64,000 bases of DNA, from contig JAOZHW010000015.1 in assembly GCA_026014685.1 (NCBI GenBank), forward strand, positions 62,001 through 126,000, given 5' to 3'. The position numbers were made by a program, and so were the translations under genes. The DNA comes from Candidatus Bathyarchaeota archaeon (GTDB lineage Archaea > Thermoproteota > Bathyarchaeia > Bathyarchaeales > Bathycorpusculaceae). Of this stretch, positions 16,186 to 24,147 are shown piece by piece; positions within the stretch are counted from its first letter, which is position 1, and each line of letters starts with the position of its first letter. Below the pieces are notes generated by a model. The model made no database searches. It saw only the letters and a list, made by a program, of their open reading frames with translations, and had not been told where the DNA came from.

Positions 16186-17682
16186 TCATGCGGTCTTGAA
16201 TTGTTTGCCATCTAACTTGCAGAAGTCTTTGATGAGGTTGCGCCCCATAAGTGAAACAGTGCTTAACCCGATGGTTCCGCCCGCCCATTGACCCACACCG
16301 TAAAAGTTAGCTAAACCAGGCAGAGTTTTGAATAAACCGTTTTTGTTGATTTCTTTTTGGTGCTCTGCTGGTGCAGGCCAAGCTTGACAACCCCTATACA
16401 GCGCCGTCCAACGCTCCACAGAAATGGGGGTTGCTACGTCGATGACTTCGATTTTGCTTTGAAAGAGGGGGAACCGTTTTTCCAGCGCTGCTGCGATTTG
16501 GTCTGCGACTTTTTGTTTTTCTTTTTTGTAACCCTCTGGGTCCGCGGAGAGGTTTTTCCAGTAATCGTAGTTGGATTCCAGTACAACTTTGACGACTGTT
16601 TTGCCTTTAGGCGCCATCGTGGGATCAAAGTTGAAGATTTCGATATCCAAGCGGTCACGCGGGATACCCTCGATGGTTATGGGTTGCTCAAGGAAACAAA
16701 CGATTGCATGGGGCTCTTTGGGGAATTCCATGTTGACTCCGTACCAGACTTCCAGCCCAAACGACTGCAGCTTAGGATACGCCCTATAGTATGCTTCTAT
16801 GGTTTTGGTAACGTATTTACCTCCTAGCATGCCATAGATTGTTGAGTAGCCGTCAGCATTCGAAACGATGCGGTCAGCAAAATGTTCTGAGCCGTCCTCC
16901 AACTGCACACCCACCGCAACGTCGTTTTTGACTATGATTTTTTCGACCTTCTTGTTGTACTCTATTTCGCCGCCGAGTTCAAGGTAGCGTTTGGCGATGT
17001 TGCCTGAGAGCGCGTTTGAACCGCCGATGGGCCAGCCTGCATCACCTTTCTCTTGAACCGAGAGGAACAGCAACGGAACCAAAGTGGGCACTTCAGCGAT
17101 GTCATACTGGATTGTGGGGATGGCTTTTCGTAGAAAAGGGTCGCTGAATTTTTCGCCGTAAGCTTTGATGTTGATTTTGCCGAACTTTACGAGTGTGCTC
17201 ATTAGTGGTAGCATCTTGATTTTCGCAAATGTACCTCCCACCATGGCATCGAATAAGTCGTGTCCCCCGATTTTTCTAGCCGCATCCACAAACTCTTCTA
17301 TGATTTTGCTATCTGCAGGAGCGAGTTGCTTTAGGTGGGCTTCAAGCTTGTTTAGGTCTGTGTAGAGGGTGAGGACTTTACCGTCTACATCCTCAACTTG
17401 TACAAACTCCTCAAAATGATAAGTCGCTGTGTCTTTGAGGGCGCCAAGTTCCTGCCAAAGCTGCGTGTAGACGTTTTTCACTTTTGGGTTTGTGGTGACT
17501 CCGAAAACGTTGTGAACGGCGTAGTCGAAGCTGTAACCTTTGCGTTGCCACGCGACGCAGACTCCGCCTGGTTTGTTCTGCATCTCAAAAATCTTGGTTT
17601 TGTAACCGTTCATTTGTCCATAGCAGCCTGTGGCTAAACCGCCGAGGCCTGCCCCGATTATAATGATTGATTTGCCCGCCAA
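16186..17682 (-). CDS. phytoene desaturase-like FAD oxidoreductase (CrtI/COG1233)
   Basis: A 498-residue flavoprotein. The N-terminal dinucleotide motif is IIIIGAGLGGLATGCYGQMN with the downstream FEMQNKPGGVCVAWQRKGYSFD of the CrtI/carotenoid isomerase group. Central WPIGGSNALSGNIAKRYLELGG and the C-terminal FAD segment GQWAGGTIGLSTVSLMGRNLI are also conserved. Family members desaturate or saturate polyisoprenoids, so carotenoid, quinone or archaeal-lipid side-chain chemistry are all possible. No carotenoid genes are nearby. Function at the substrate level is not determined. Confidence 0.9.
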   Translation of the reverse strand: MAGKSIIIIGAGLGGLATGCYGQMNGYKTKIFEMQNKPGGVCVAWQRKGYSFDYAVHNVFGVTTNPKVKNVYTQLWQELGALKDTATYHFEEFVQVEDVDGKVLTLYTDLNKLEAHLKQLAPADSKIIEEFVDAARKIGGHDLFDAMVGGTFAKIKMLPLMSTLVKFGKINIKAYGEKFSDPFLRKAIPTIQYDIAEVPTLVPLLFLSVQEKGDAGWPIGGSNALSGNIAKRYLELGGEIEYNKKVEKIIVKNDVAVGVQLEDGSEHFADRIVSNADGYSTIYGMLGGKYVTKTIEAYYRAYPKLQSFGLEVWYGVNMEFPKEPHAIVCFLEQPITIEGIPRDRLDIEIFNFDPTMAPKGKTVVKVVLESNYDYWKNLSADPEGYKKEKQKVADQIAAALEKRFPLFQSKIEVIDVATPISVERWTALYRGCQAWPAPAEHQKEINKNGLFKTLPGLANFYGVGQWAGGTIGLSTVSLMGRNLIKDFCKLDGKQFKTA

Positions 17683-17794
17683 CTAAATACCCAAACACTG
17701 ATGCCTGTTCCCAGTATTATACTCTTTTACTTAACAGCCAATCTGCTTGGTTGCAACTCTTATTAGACAAAGCAACCATACCACTACGGTCAAA

Positions 17795-18667
17795 ATGTAC
17801 AAAAACACCCTACTGCAAGAAAAAGCCGCAGCATACGACAAAAACAACGCCATAAAACACGAAGTCAACATCACACTCGGCAGACTAAAAGAGTTCAGAC
17901 AAAAATTCACCTTCGCCGAAAACCTCGCCTCCATAGAGTGGCTTGACGCCGATAAACTTTACAAGGTTAACCCCGACGAAGTAGGCGAATTCTTCCAATT
18001 CATAGAAAAAAACCTCAACATCCAAGGAACACCAATCCAGAACAACTCCAACCTTTACCGCAACACCCGCCTCCAAATCAAAGAATTCCGAAACCTCCTC
18101 CGCACCACAGTAGATGACCGCAAATCGCTGGCTCAAAAAGTGGATGCTCCATGGGAAAGACTCGGCGGAATGTCACAGGACAAATTCTTGGCTAAAAAAA
18201 TCATCTACTGCTTCAACTACGAGAAAGGGCACGTGCTACCCGTTTTTGCCAATCAACACATGCGGCACTTTGTTAACCGAGTGGTAGGTGTAGCTGCTGT
18301 ACAGACAAAGTACCTTTCGCTTGGACAAGAATACGAGCACTACACCACAGAACTCCTCAACGCTAAAAACAGCTTGCCCCTCACAAAAGACTGGGATAAC
18401 CTGTACTTTGCGCGGTTCCTTTACGCTACGTATCCGCCGCCAGATACTGAACCCATCGGCGTCAACGTCCAAAGCGAGCGAAAAATTGGCAACGCGGTAT
18501 CGAATGAGCAGTTAGAGTTGCAGGGATTCATGAGGTTGTTGGGTGACTTGCAGAAGCAAAGCAAAATCAGCGGTGAACAGTTTAGGGAAAACCGCCAGTT
18601 ATGGATGCAGCAACCCTCGGAGCGGGAAGCATTGATCCAGCGTCTAAAACGTTTACTAACTAATTAA
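17795..18667 (+). CDS. hypothetical protein, about 290 residues
   Basis: I do not recognise this soluble protein. It is basic and rich in Asn/Gln/Lys, mainly helical, with WLDADKLYKVNPDEVGEFF early, then WERLGGMSQDKFLAKKIIYCFN and VLPVFANQHMRHFVNRVVG in the middle; this looks like a compact helical domain and may relate to HhH-like DNA-handling folds, but that is a guess. The chosen start is ATG 17795 (MYKNTLLQ); an upstream in-frame start at 17747 would add 16 residues. It stands alone between divergent neighbours. Confidence 0.65.
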   Translation: MYKNTLLQEKAAAYDKNNAIKHEVNITLGRLKEFRQKFTFAENLASIEWLDADKLYKVNPDEVGEFFQFIEKNLNIQGTPIQNNSNLYRNTRLQIKEFRNLLRTTVDDRKSLAQKVDAPWERLGGMSQDKFLAKKIIYCFNYEKGHVLPVFANQHMRHFVNRVVGVAAVQTKYLSLGQEYEHYTTELLNAKNSLPLTKDWDNLYFARFLYATYPPPDTEPIGVNVQSERKIGNAVSNEQLELQGFMRLLGDLQKQSKISGEQFRENRQLWMQQPSEREALIQRLKRLLTN

Positions 18668-18719
18668 ACAGAAAAGGGTTCAATCAGCGAGTTAAAAACA
18701 AGAAAAAATGTGGCACCCG

Positions 18720-19430
18720 CTATTTCTTTTTTAGCAGGTCGCGTATTTCCCGCAAAGTAGCCAAAACCTCATCGTGGTTGCTACCTGTTGGTTCGGGTGT
18801 TGGCTGGTTTACCTCGGTCATTGTAGTGTAAGGTTCTCGGTATTTTCTTAGTTCTCTTAAGATAAAGTCGCGTACTTCCTCGTAGAATACGATGCCGTTG
18901 AGGACGGTTTCGGGGCCTTTCTGGTTGGGGCCTGAGTAGCCAGCGGTTTCTACGTGCACGGAGCCGATTTTGAACAGTCTGTCAAACGGGCCTGCTTTGC
19001 TTGATATGTTGGTTATGCATCTGAAGGGTACGTGTCGGCGGGTGATTGTTATGATGCCTTCTTTGGAGTAGATTTCAGGCATGGTGTCGCCGCTTTGGGC
19101 TTTCACTGAGTATTCTATGCTGTTGAAGTACATCGGCGTCAGAACCAAGGCGGGAATGAACCATAGTAGATTTGCTATTAGCGACCAGAAATTCACTGGC
19201 AGGATATAATCTTGGATTATTTGCGCTGCACTTGGACTCGCGGGGTCAGCGGCAGCCATGTATGCAACGGCTATAAACAAAAGGAACACCAACAGCAAGA
19301 TGAATACGAAGATGATGATGTTTTGGACCTGCATCTTTTTCAGGTAAGCCCGGGATGGTTTGAAGATTGTTCCGCTGGTGATCTGCTCAACGGGCGGTCG
19401 GATGACTTTTTCTGCGTCGTTTTTTCCCAT
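18720..19430 (-). CDS. membrane protein with bacterial-type PH domain (bPH2/DUF304)
   Basis: The 236-residue protein has two membrane helices (about 36-60 and 82-104) and then a bPH2 domain, recognised by MYFNSIEYSVKAQ, IITITRRHVPFRCITNI and GPFDRLFKIGSVHVETAG. A Pro-rich stretch and a C-terminal helix (ATLREIRDLLKKK) follow. bPH2 proteins such as YdbS/YdbT are poorly understood membrane proteins. It begins 2 bp after the HTH gene on the same strand, so the two are almost certainly co-transcribed. Confidence 0.85.
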   Translation of the reverse strand: MGKNDAEKVIRPPVEQITSGTIFKPSRAYLKKMQVQNIIIFVFILLLVFLLFIAVAYMAAADPASPSAAQIIQDYILPVNFWSLIANLLWFIPALVLTPMYFNSIEYSVKAQSGDTMPEIYSKEGIITITRRHVPFRCITNISSKAGPFDRLFKIGSVHVETAGYSGPNQKGPETVLNGIVFYEEVRDFILRELRKYREPYTTMTEVNQPTPEPTGSNHDEVLATLREIRDLLKKK

Positions 19431-19432
19431 AT

Positions 19433-19930
19433 CTATTCGCTTCCTTTTCGTTTATATCGCGGCGTTTCTTTGGCTGCTAGTTTGTTGAATACTGTGATGG
19501 CTTGTTGGGTTAGGCATAGCTGTTTTTCGTCTTCTCTTAATGTGATGTTGTACTCGCTGATGATTGTGCTCAGGGTTTCTTTGCATTCTTTTTCTTTGGG
19601 GCACTCAGGGCAGAGTTTTCCACCGTACGAGTCATGTTTGTACCAGACGATGACGCCGAGTTTTTGGGTGTAGACTATGTAGACTTGGCTGCTTGTTTGA
19701 TAGTCGAAGCCGATGAGGAGGCCTTTGTAGTCTAGGAGGGTTTCTATGTCGAGGCGGTGGCTGTTGGCGTGGGCTTTGAGGGTTTTGGCGATTTTTTCTC
19801 TGGCGCGGTTTAGGACTCGGGAAACGTATGCGGGGTTCCATTGTGGGTGTTGTTCGGCGATGGTGCTGGTGGTTTTGTCTTGTTGGAATTCTTGCCATAC
19901 TGTTGCTTCGTCTTTTGAGAGTGTTTCCAT
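19433..19930 (-). CDS. HTH transcriptional regulator with Cys cluster
   Basis: The first 60 residues form a sigma-70 region 4/LuxR-like helix-turn-helix: LSKDEATVWQEFQQDKTTST then the recognition part NPAYVSRVLNRAREKIAK. Residues about 60-110 are a beta-rich region (LLIGFDYQTSSQVYIVYT) ending in CPECPKEKEC, a likely metal site (Cys spacing 2 and 5), and a helical tail. ATG 19930 is chosen; TTG 19942 would start inside a 9-bp inverted repeat. It is coupled to the bPH2 membrane gene and probably controls it. Confidence 0.75.
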   Translation of the reverse strand: METLSKDEATVWQEFQQDKTTSTIAEQHPQWNPAYVSRVLNRAREKIAKTLKAHANSHRLDIETLLDYKGLLIGFDYQTSSQVYIVYTQKLGVIVWYKHDSYGGKLCPECPKEKECKETLSTIISEYNITLREDEKQLCLTQQAITVFNKLAAKETPRYKRKGSE

Positions 19931-19940
19931 CACAATTTCC

Positions 19941-19967
19941 AATCTTTACCAAAATACAGTAAAGATT
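19941..19967. promoter_or_regulatory. operator-like inverted repeat at the HTH/bPH2 operon promoter
   Basis: AATCTTTAC (19941-19949) and GTAAAGATT (19959-19967) form a perfect 9-bp dyad with a 9-bp spacer. A TATA-like CATATAAG lies just upstream on the minus strand (about 19970-19977), so the dyad covers the predicted transcription start. This fits autoregulation by the HTH protein. Seen in sequence; binding is inferred. Confidence 0.5.
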
Positions 19968-20119
19968 TACTTATATGGATTTCGGACAAACACAACCCAA
20001 TAAAACACAGAACTCAAAAACCAGAGGTCGCTCACTAATGCCACTGAGCAATGAGTCCACAGGCACTATTTACCAGCAAACCACTAAATAAAAAACAGTT
20101 TATGCAGAGGCGTTTACGG

Positions 20120-20590
20120 TTAATTTGGCGTTAGGCGTTTTTTTGTTCGCCAAGTTAAACCGCTAAAAATTGTAAATGCTAAAAGAACTACAAAAACCGA
20201 CACTTTGATGACCGTGAAGTCTTGAATGGCAGAGTAAAGTGCGAATGATGCTGGAAACGCCCCGACAAACAGACTGAAGAATATTGCTGGGGGCAGTTTG
20301 TAGCTGTATTTGTAGTCTTTTAGTATGCGTTTGCCAAAGTATAATGCTGCTAGGCGTCCCATGCCGTGGGTGCATTTTATGCAGTTGTAGCAGGGGCGCA
20401 GACACCCGATGAAGTGCAATACTCCATAGATTGCTATTAGTGCAACTATGAAAAATGCGATGCCTGTGTTTGTGTCATATAGCAGGAAAGCGACTGTGTC
20501 AAGAACGATCCATATGAAGAGGGCGAGGTTGCCTAATATTACTAGTTTTTCTGGGAAGAATATTGGTCGACCGTTTTTTGGTTCTGTCAT
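20120..20590 (-). CDS. four-helix membrane protein with Cys motif
   Basis: 156 residues with hydrophobic helices at about 14-36, 42-62, 100-120 and 125-145. Between helices 2 and 3 is CLRPCYNCIKCTHGMGRL, a CX3CX2CX2C arrangement that could bind zinc or an Fe-S cluster or form disulfides. No family recognised. It is not close enough to any neighbour to infer an operon (upstream is a tRNA gene; downstream is 177 bp of spacer and then the HTH gene promoter). Confidence 0.7.
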   Translation of the reverse strand: MTEPKNGRPIFFPEKLVILGNLALFIWIVLDTVAFLLYDTNTGIAFFIVALIAIYGVLHFIGCLRPCYNCIKCTHGMGRLAALYFGKRILKDYKYSYKLPPAIFFSLFVGAFPASFALYSAIQDFTVIKVSVFVVLLAFTIFSGLTWRTKKRLTPN

Positions 20591-20681
20591 GAACGCCTAA
20601 TGCCTCGGATAAGATATAAGGTTTACAATGTTTTTGTCGCTAGTCAGTGTACCCGGGTTTCCCAAAACGAGAAGTGAACGG

Positions 20682-20759
20682 TGGCGGGCCCGACGGGAAT
20701 TGAACCCGCGACCTAAGGATTAAGAGTCCTCCGCTCTAGCCTGACTGAGCCACGGGCCC
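20682..20759 (-). tRNA. tRNA-Lys (CUU)
   Basis: Complete cloverleaf on the minus strand: acceptor GGGCCCG/CGGGCCC, D arm GCTC...GAGC, anticodon loop CTCTTAA with CUU, T arm GCGGG-TTCAATT-CCCGT, discriminator G and encoded CCA (20684-20682). No intron. The acceptor and discriminator match archaeal lysine tRNAs. Confidence 0.95.
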
Positions 20760-20883
20760 ACACGCGCTTTTTAAAAAGGTTCCATTGCGAAATATAGAGA
20801 TTGCGGTTTCCCAACAAAGCTTGAAGCGGTCAACGACGTAAATAATTATTAGCCGCGTCCCCGTTGGACTTCTAGTCCTCAAC

Positions 20884-21456
20884 ATGCCTGTTACGCCATT
20901 CCATTACCCAATCGCAAAGATACTCCACCAACTTGGCGGAAAAATCAACCTCAGCTTACCCGCTTTAATCGTGGGTTCTATGGTTCCCGACTTGGAAGTC
21001 CCCTTCATATCTCTGGTGTCCCAAACGCAGGACAGACTGGTTCTCCACAGCTTAATCGGAGGTTTAACTCTGGGAACCACCATCGCAGTGTTTTTGACGG
21101 TGCTTGTTTATACCCCATTAGTCGGCGCGTTTTTTCCCGTAAACAAAGAAAACCTCAAGCAGAAATGCGCCTTTTCAGGGGTGGTTGTTGTTTCGTGTTT
21201 AATCGGAGTGTTGTCTCACGTTTTGCTGGATGTTGCCAATCATACATATAATCCGCTGTTTTGGCCCCTGCTCTCCGCAGCGCAAACTCCAAACCCACTT
21301 ATCCAGCTTCTGGGCGGTCCAGACCTTGCGTCGCTGCTCGTTCATGGTTCTATGGGTGTGCTCTTTATTGGAATCTGTATAGTTAACCGCAATAATTTTT
21401 GGGAGCAATTACTCGTTGGAGACAAGCCCGCCAAAATTGAAAAATCGCTTCTTTGA
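20884..21456 (+). CDS. DUF4184-like membrane protein
   Basis: A 190-residue protein opening MPVTPFHYPIAKIL and continuing SLPALIVGSMVPDLEVPF, HSLIGGLTLGT and SHVLLDVANH: the Asp/His-bearing helices of DUF4184, related to the YdjM/LexA-regulated membrane hydrolase group. Four or five membrane helices. The conserved His and Asp residues suggest a metal site in the membrane, possibly phosphohydrolase-like activity; unproven. Alone, convergent with the GDPD gene 18 bp downstream. Confidence 0.75.
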   Translation: MPVTPFHYPIAKILHQLGGKINLSLPALIVGSMVPDLEVPFISLVSQTQDRLVLHSLIGGLTLGTTIAVFLTVLVYTPLVGAFFPVNKENLKQKCAFSGVVVVSCLIGVLSHVLLDVANHTYNPLFWPLLSAAQTPNPLIQLLGGPDLASLLVHGSMGVLFIGICIVNRNNFWEQLLVGDKPAKIEKSLL

Positions 21457-21474
21457 GCAAAAACTGCAGTCGCA

Positions 21475-22140
21475 TCATTGGCTGTTGAGTATGTCTGGTT
21501 TGTCGCTGGCGATGCCATCCACACCCTTCTTGAGGTAATCTTGCACCTCTTCAGGGGTATTTATGGTCCAGACGACGACTTTCAAGCCGTTTTGGTGCGC
21601 CTTCTGCACGTTTGCAGTGTGGGTAAACCTGTAGAGAGGCAACAGGTAATTGGCTTTCAGGGTCAATGCAGCTTTGAGGGGGTTGCTGTGTTTAGCATAG
21701 ATTAAACCTGTGGGGATGGCAGCGTCGAGTTCTCTAACTTTTTTAAGGGCCTCCTCAAGAAAAGAAGTGATCACAACATCTTTTTCCATACCGCGCTTCC
21801 GCACTTCAACAAGAACCTGCTCTTCGCTGCCTTGCTCTTTGAGTTCGATGAAGACTTTGACTTTGCCCCTCAAAAAATCCAGCGCCTCACCCAAAGTGGG
21901 AACCTTCTCCCCATCTGAAGATAACTCCTTAATCTGGGCAAGAGTCAAATCGCTAACCAAGCCCTTGCCATTGGTGGTCCGCTTCACATCAGCGTCATGG
22001 ATAACGACCAGTTCGCCGTCACGGGTTTTTCTGACGTCTAACTCGACAGCGTCTACGCCGATTTCTACGGCTTTCTTAAAACTCGCCAACGTGTTTTCGG
22101 GGGCGTAAGCTTTTGCCCCTCGGTGACCCACACGCAGCAT
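21475..22140 (-). CDS. glycerophosphodiester phosphodiesterase
   Basis: The 221-residue TIM-barrel GDPD hydrolyses glycerophosphodiesters to glycerol phosphate and an alcohol. All motifs are present: GHRGAKAYAPENTLASF (His and Glu), VDAVELDVRKTRDGELVVIHD (metal Glu-Asp and catalytic His), VKVFIELKEQG and VVVWTINTPEEV. Short, soluble UgpQ-type. The start is ATG at 22140. It sits 14 bp downstream of the monooxygenase-type gene on the same strand. Confidence 0.95.
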   Translation of the reverse strand: MLRVGHRGAKAYAPENTLASFKKAVEIGVDAVELDVRKTRDGELVVIHDADVKRTTNGKGLVSDLTLAQIKELSSDGEKVPTLGEALDFLRGKVKVFIELKEQGSEEQVLVEVRKRGMEKDVVITSFLEEALKKVRELDAAIPTGLIYAKHSNPLKAALTLKANYLLPLYRFTHTANVQKAHQNGLKVVVWTINTPEEVQDYLKKGVDGIASDKPDILNSQ

Positions 22141-22154
22141 CTATCCACCAACCG

Positions 22155-22505
22155 TTATGTGGTTTGGCGTATGGCTTCTTTTTCTATACGCTGGAACAAC
22201 TCTGTGGAGAATATGCGGTAGTTCTTGCTGACAGGTGGTTTTTCTAGGTACTTTTGGATTTTTTGTGTAGTTTGGGCGAAGACGCCTTTTTCGGATGCTT
22301 TGCGGGATTCTTCGTCTTGCCAAAGAGTCAAAACCACTGCATTGTTAGGGTCCTCTTGTGGAAGCAGGGACATGTATCCGCGGAACCCCTCCGCATGTCT
22401 AGTTAGCGAGTTGAGCAGGTTGTCTAATTCTAAAAAACCCTCTTCTCGTTTGCCCGCCTTAAAAGTCCAAGTGGACATTCTTGCAAAAACCAAATCGTTC
22501 ACCAC
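22155..22505 (-). CDS. antibiotic biosynthesis monooxygenase-like (ABM) protein
   Basis: The 116-residue protein of the dimeric alpha+beta-barrel type shows FARMSTWTFKAGKREEGFLE, then GFRGYMSLLPQEDPNNAVVLTLWQDEESRKAS, characteristic of the ABM superfamily (small heme- or cofactor-free oxygenases and related proteins). Biochemical role unknown. The likely TATA (GCTATATACC) lies about 45-50 bp upstream on the minus strand. It is in front of the GDPD gene, with a dispersed repeat copy 60-100 bp before its start. Confidence 0.8.
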   Translation of the reverse strand: MVNDLVFARMSTWTFKAGKREEGFLELDNLLNSLTRHAEGFRGYMSLLPQEDPNNAVVLTLWQDEESRKASEKGVFAQTTQKIQKYLEKPPVSKNYRIFSTELFQRIEKEAIRQTT

Positions 22506-22561
22506 TTACCACTTTGGAGTTTGGATATTTAGCGTTTTGGGCACAGGTATATAGCCAAATT

Positions 22562-22603
22562 CACGCGACGTCTCACAGTGTACCTCCCCTCCCTTATTTA
22601 AAG
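22562..22603. repeat. dispersed intergenic repeat, copy 2
   Basis: CACGCGACGTCTCA, five variable bases, then TACCTCCCCTCCCTTATTTAAAG: 36 of 42 positions are identical to copy 4 at 62340-62381 in the same orientation. The core is the complement of the copy 1 core. Upstream of the ABM gene, read in its direction it gives a TTTAAATAAGGGAGGGG element. Confidence 0.6.
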
Positions 22604-22714
22604 GACAAATCGAGTTTTTTTGCTTCGGTGGGCTTTAGTCTAAAAAAACACTTTTTGGGTCAACACGTCATTTGTTATTATCTGCAAAACTGTAGAAAAA
22701 CTGGAAATATACGG

Positions 22715-23902
22715 TTAGGTGGTATGAATAGGGGGATTGTTATCTGCACTTTGTTCATGTTCGTGATTTAATAAGCCTGCTCTTTTAATCCATACCCACA
22801 TTAGGATGCTACCAACCGCAGTGGCTCCAAACATTAACGCCAGATATGCAGGTAGAAAATCTGGCCCCAAAACCCAAACCGAGTTACCGAGCATGGTGGC
22901 GATGGTGTTAGGTATCAATATCGCCGTTCCAATTATCGTTAGGTAAGCGACTATTTTTGATAGACGGTTGTTAAGCAAAGTCAATCTGTTGTTGGATATC
23001 GTTAACTGATTGTTCGCGATCGTTAATTGATTGTTGTATATGGCTTGTGTGGCTTCTATTCCTGACGCTAACACTTCGGACATGTGCTCAGAAAGAGCAA
23101 TTTGACTTTTAACTTGATCCACCATCGCAGCAAACATGTTTACAAGTTTCGGATCATCAGTGAGAAGTTCTGCGTCGCCGTAGCGAATCGTCTGCAGTAC
23201 ATCCACGCTTTCCCATAGTGCATTCAAATAAATGATGAGCGCGTGTTTCATCTCGTAGATTTTTGGCCCCAGAGTGGATTTATCTACGTCCTTATCCATT
23301 AAGTCGCGGTTTAGTTCGTCGCCGAATTCTTCGATTACTCGTAGGTGTCTAAAGTTGCTGTCATTGTTTGCTTCAAGTATACGGGATAGTACGATTGTTA
23401 GTCTATCTTCTGGTTTGCTTTCAGGAGGGATTTTGCGAAGAATTGTTTCTGAATACCTTCTTAGCCGCAAGAATCGTTTGTCAACGAGTCGGACATGGAA
23501 GGTTACAACTAGATTTTTTCGAATCAAAAAGACTAGCGGGTAAGGTTTAACGTCGTTTCCCCTAATCTGGATGGCGGGGAAAGTCAACCACATTTCAGTA
23601 TCAAAATCAGAATAATTCAGTTGATCCCGAGAGGATAGACTTGCGATAAAGTTTTCACTGAAACCCATCTGGGAAGCTACCATAGGTAAATCATTCACGG
23701 GGTCATCGGTGATGTAGTCAACCCAGGTAATCACGGAGCGTTTCAACAAATCCATAAAACTTGCGGGTGATTCAGCTTCTTGTCTGATTGTTTTTCCTGA
23801 GGCTTCTAAACCCGTACAGAACCATCTTTTAGGGAGCAGTTCTAGTGTGGATGGTGTGGTTGAGAATCTCGTTTGTGTAGAGGTGTCTACCTGTGGATCC
23901 AT
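22715..23902 (-). CDS. CorA-like divalent-cation transporter, variant GMN motif
   Basis: A 395-residue protein with a large soluble domain, a long helix ending in four seven-residue repeats (NNQLTIA, NNQLTIS, NNRLTLL, NNRLSKI, about residues 290-317), and two C-terminal membrane helices (about 319-345 and 350-375). This is the CorA topology: funnel, stalk helix and TM1/TM2 near the C-terminus. The usual GMN filter between the helices is replaced by LGNSVW. It may therefore carry another ion or be regulatory. N-terminal part has no other recognisable domain. Confidence 0.7.
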   Translation of the reverse strand: MDPQVDTSTQTRFSTTPSTLELLPKRWFCTGLEASGKTIRQEAESPASFMDLLKRSVITWVDYITDDPVNDLPMVASQMGFSENFIASLSSRDQLNYSDFDTEMWLTFPAIQIRGNDVKPYPLVFLIRKNLVVTFHVRLVDKRFLRLRRYSETILRKIPPESKPEDRLTIVLSRILEANNDSNFRHLRVIEEFGDELNRDLMDKDVDKSTLGPKIYEMKHALIIYLNALWESVDVLQTIRYGDAELLTDDPKLVNMFAAMVDQVKSQIALSEHMSEVLASGIEATQAIYNNQLTIANNQLTISNNRLTLLNNRLSKIVAYLTIIGTAILIPNTIATMLGNSVWVLGPDFLPAYLALMFGATAVGSILMWVWIKRAGLLNHEHEQSADNNPPIHTT

Positions 23903-24097
23903 ATGGGTTGCGCTCCCGACGTTTATGTATTATATTAGTCCATGCATTGGTTGGCATAGTTAAATATTCTTTACTGTTAATTCAGGTTTTTTTTGATATG
24001 CTTGTACATTGATAAAGGTGTTTGGTGAGTTTTGCAAGCGGATCCTTGCTTTAAGTTTCAACAGCACTCACAGTCTATAAGCAATTATCTTAGGATA

Positions 24098-24142
24098 AAG
24101 CGATATAAAGGCAAAACAGAATATTCACAGCAACTGAGGAGA
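24098..24142 (+). promoter_or_regulatory. promoter and ribosome site of the purC-purP operon
   Basis: TATA-like CGATATAAAG at 24101-24110 lies about 40 bp before the purC ATG. TGAGGAGA at 24135-24142 is a strong Shine-Dalgarno site six bases upstream of ATG 24148. Confidence 0.5.
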
Positions 24143-24147
24143 CAAAG

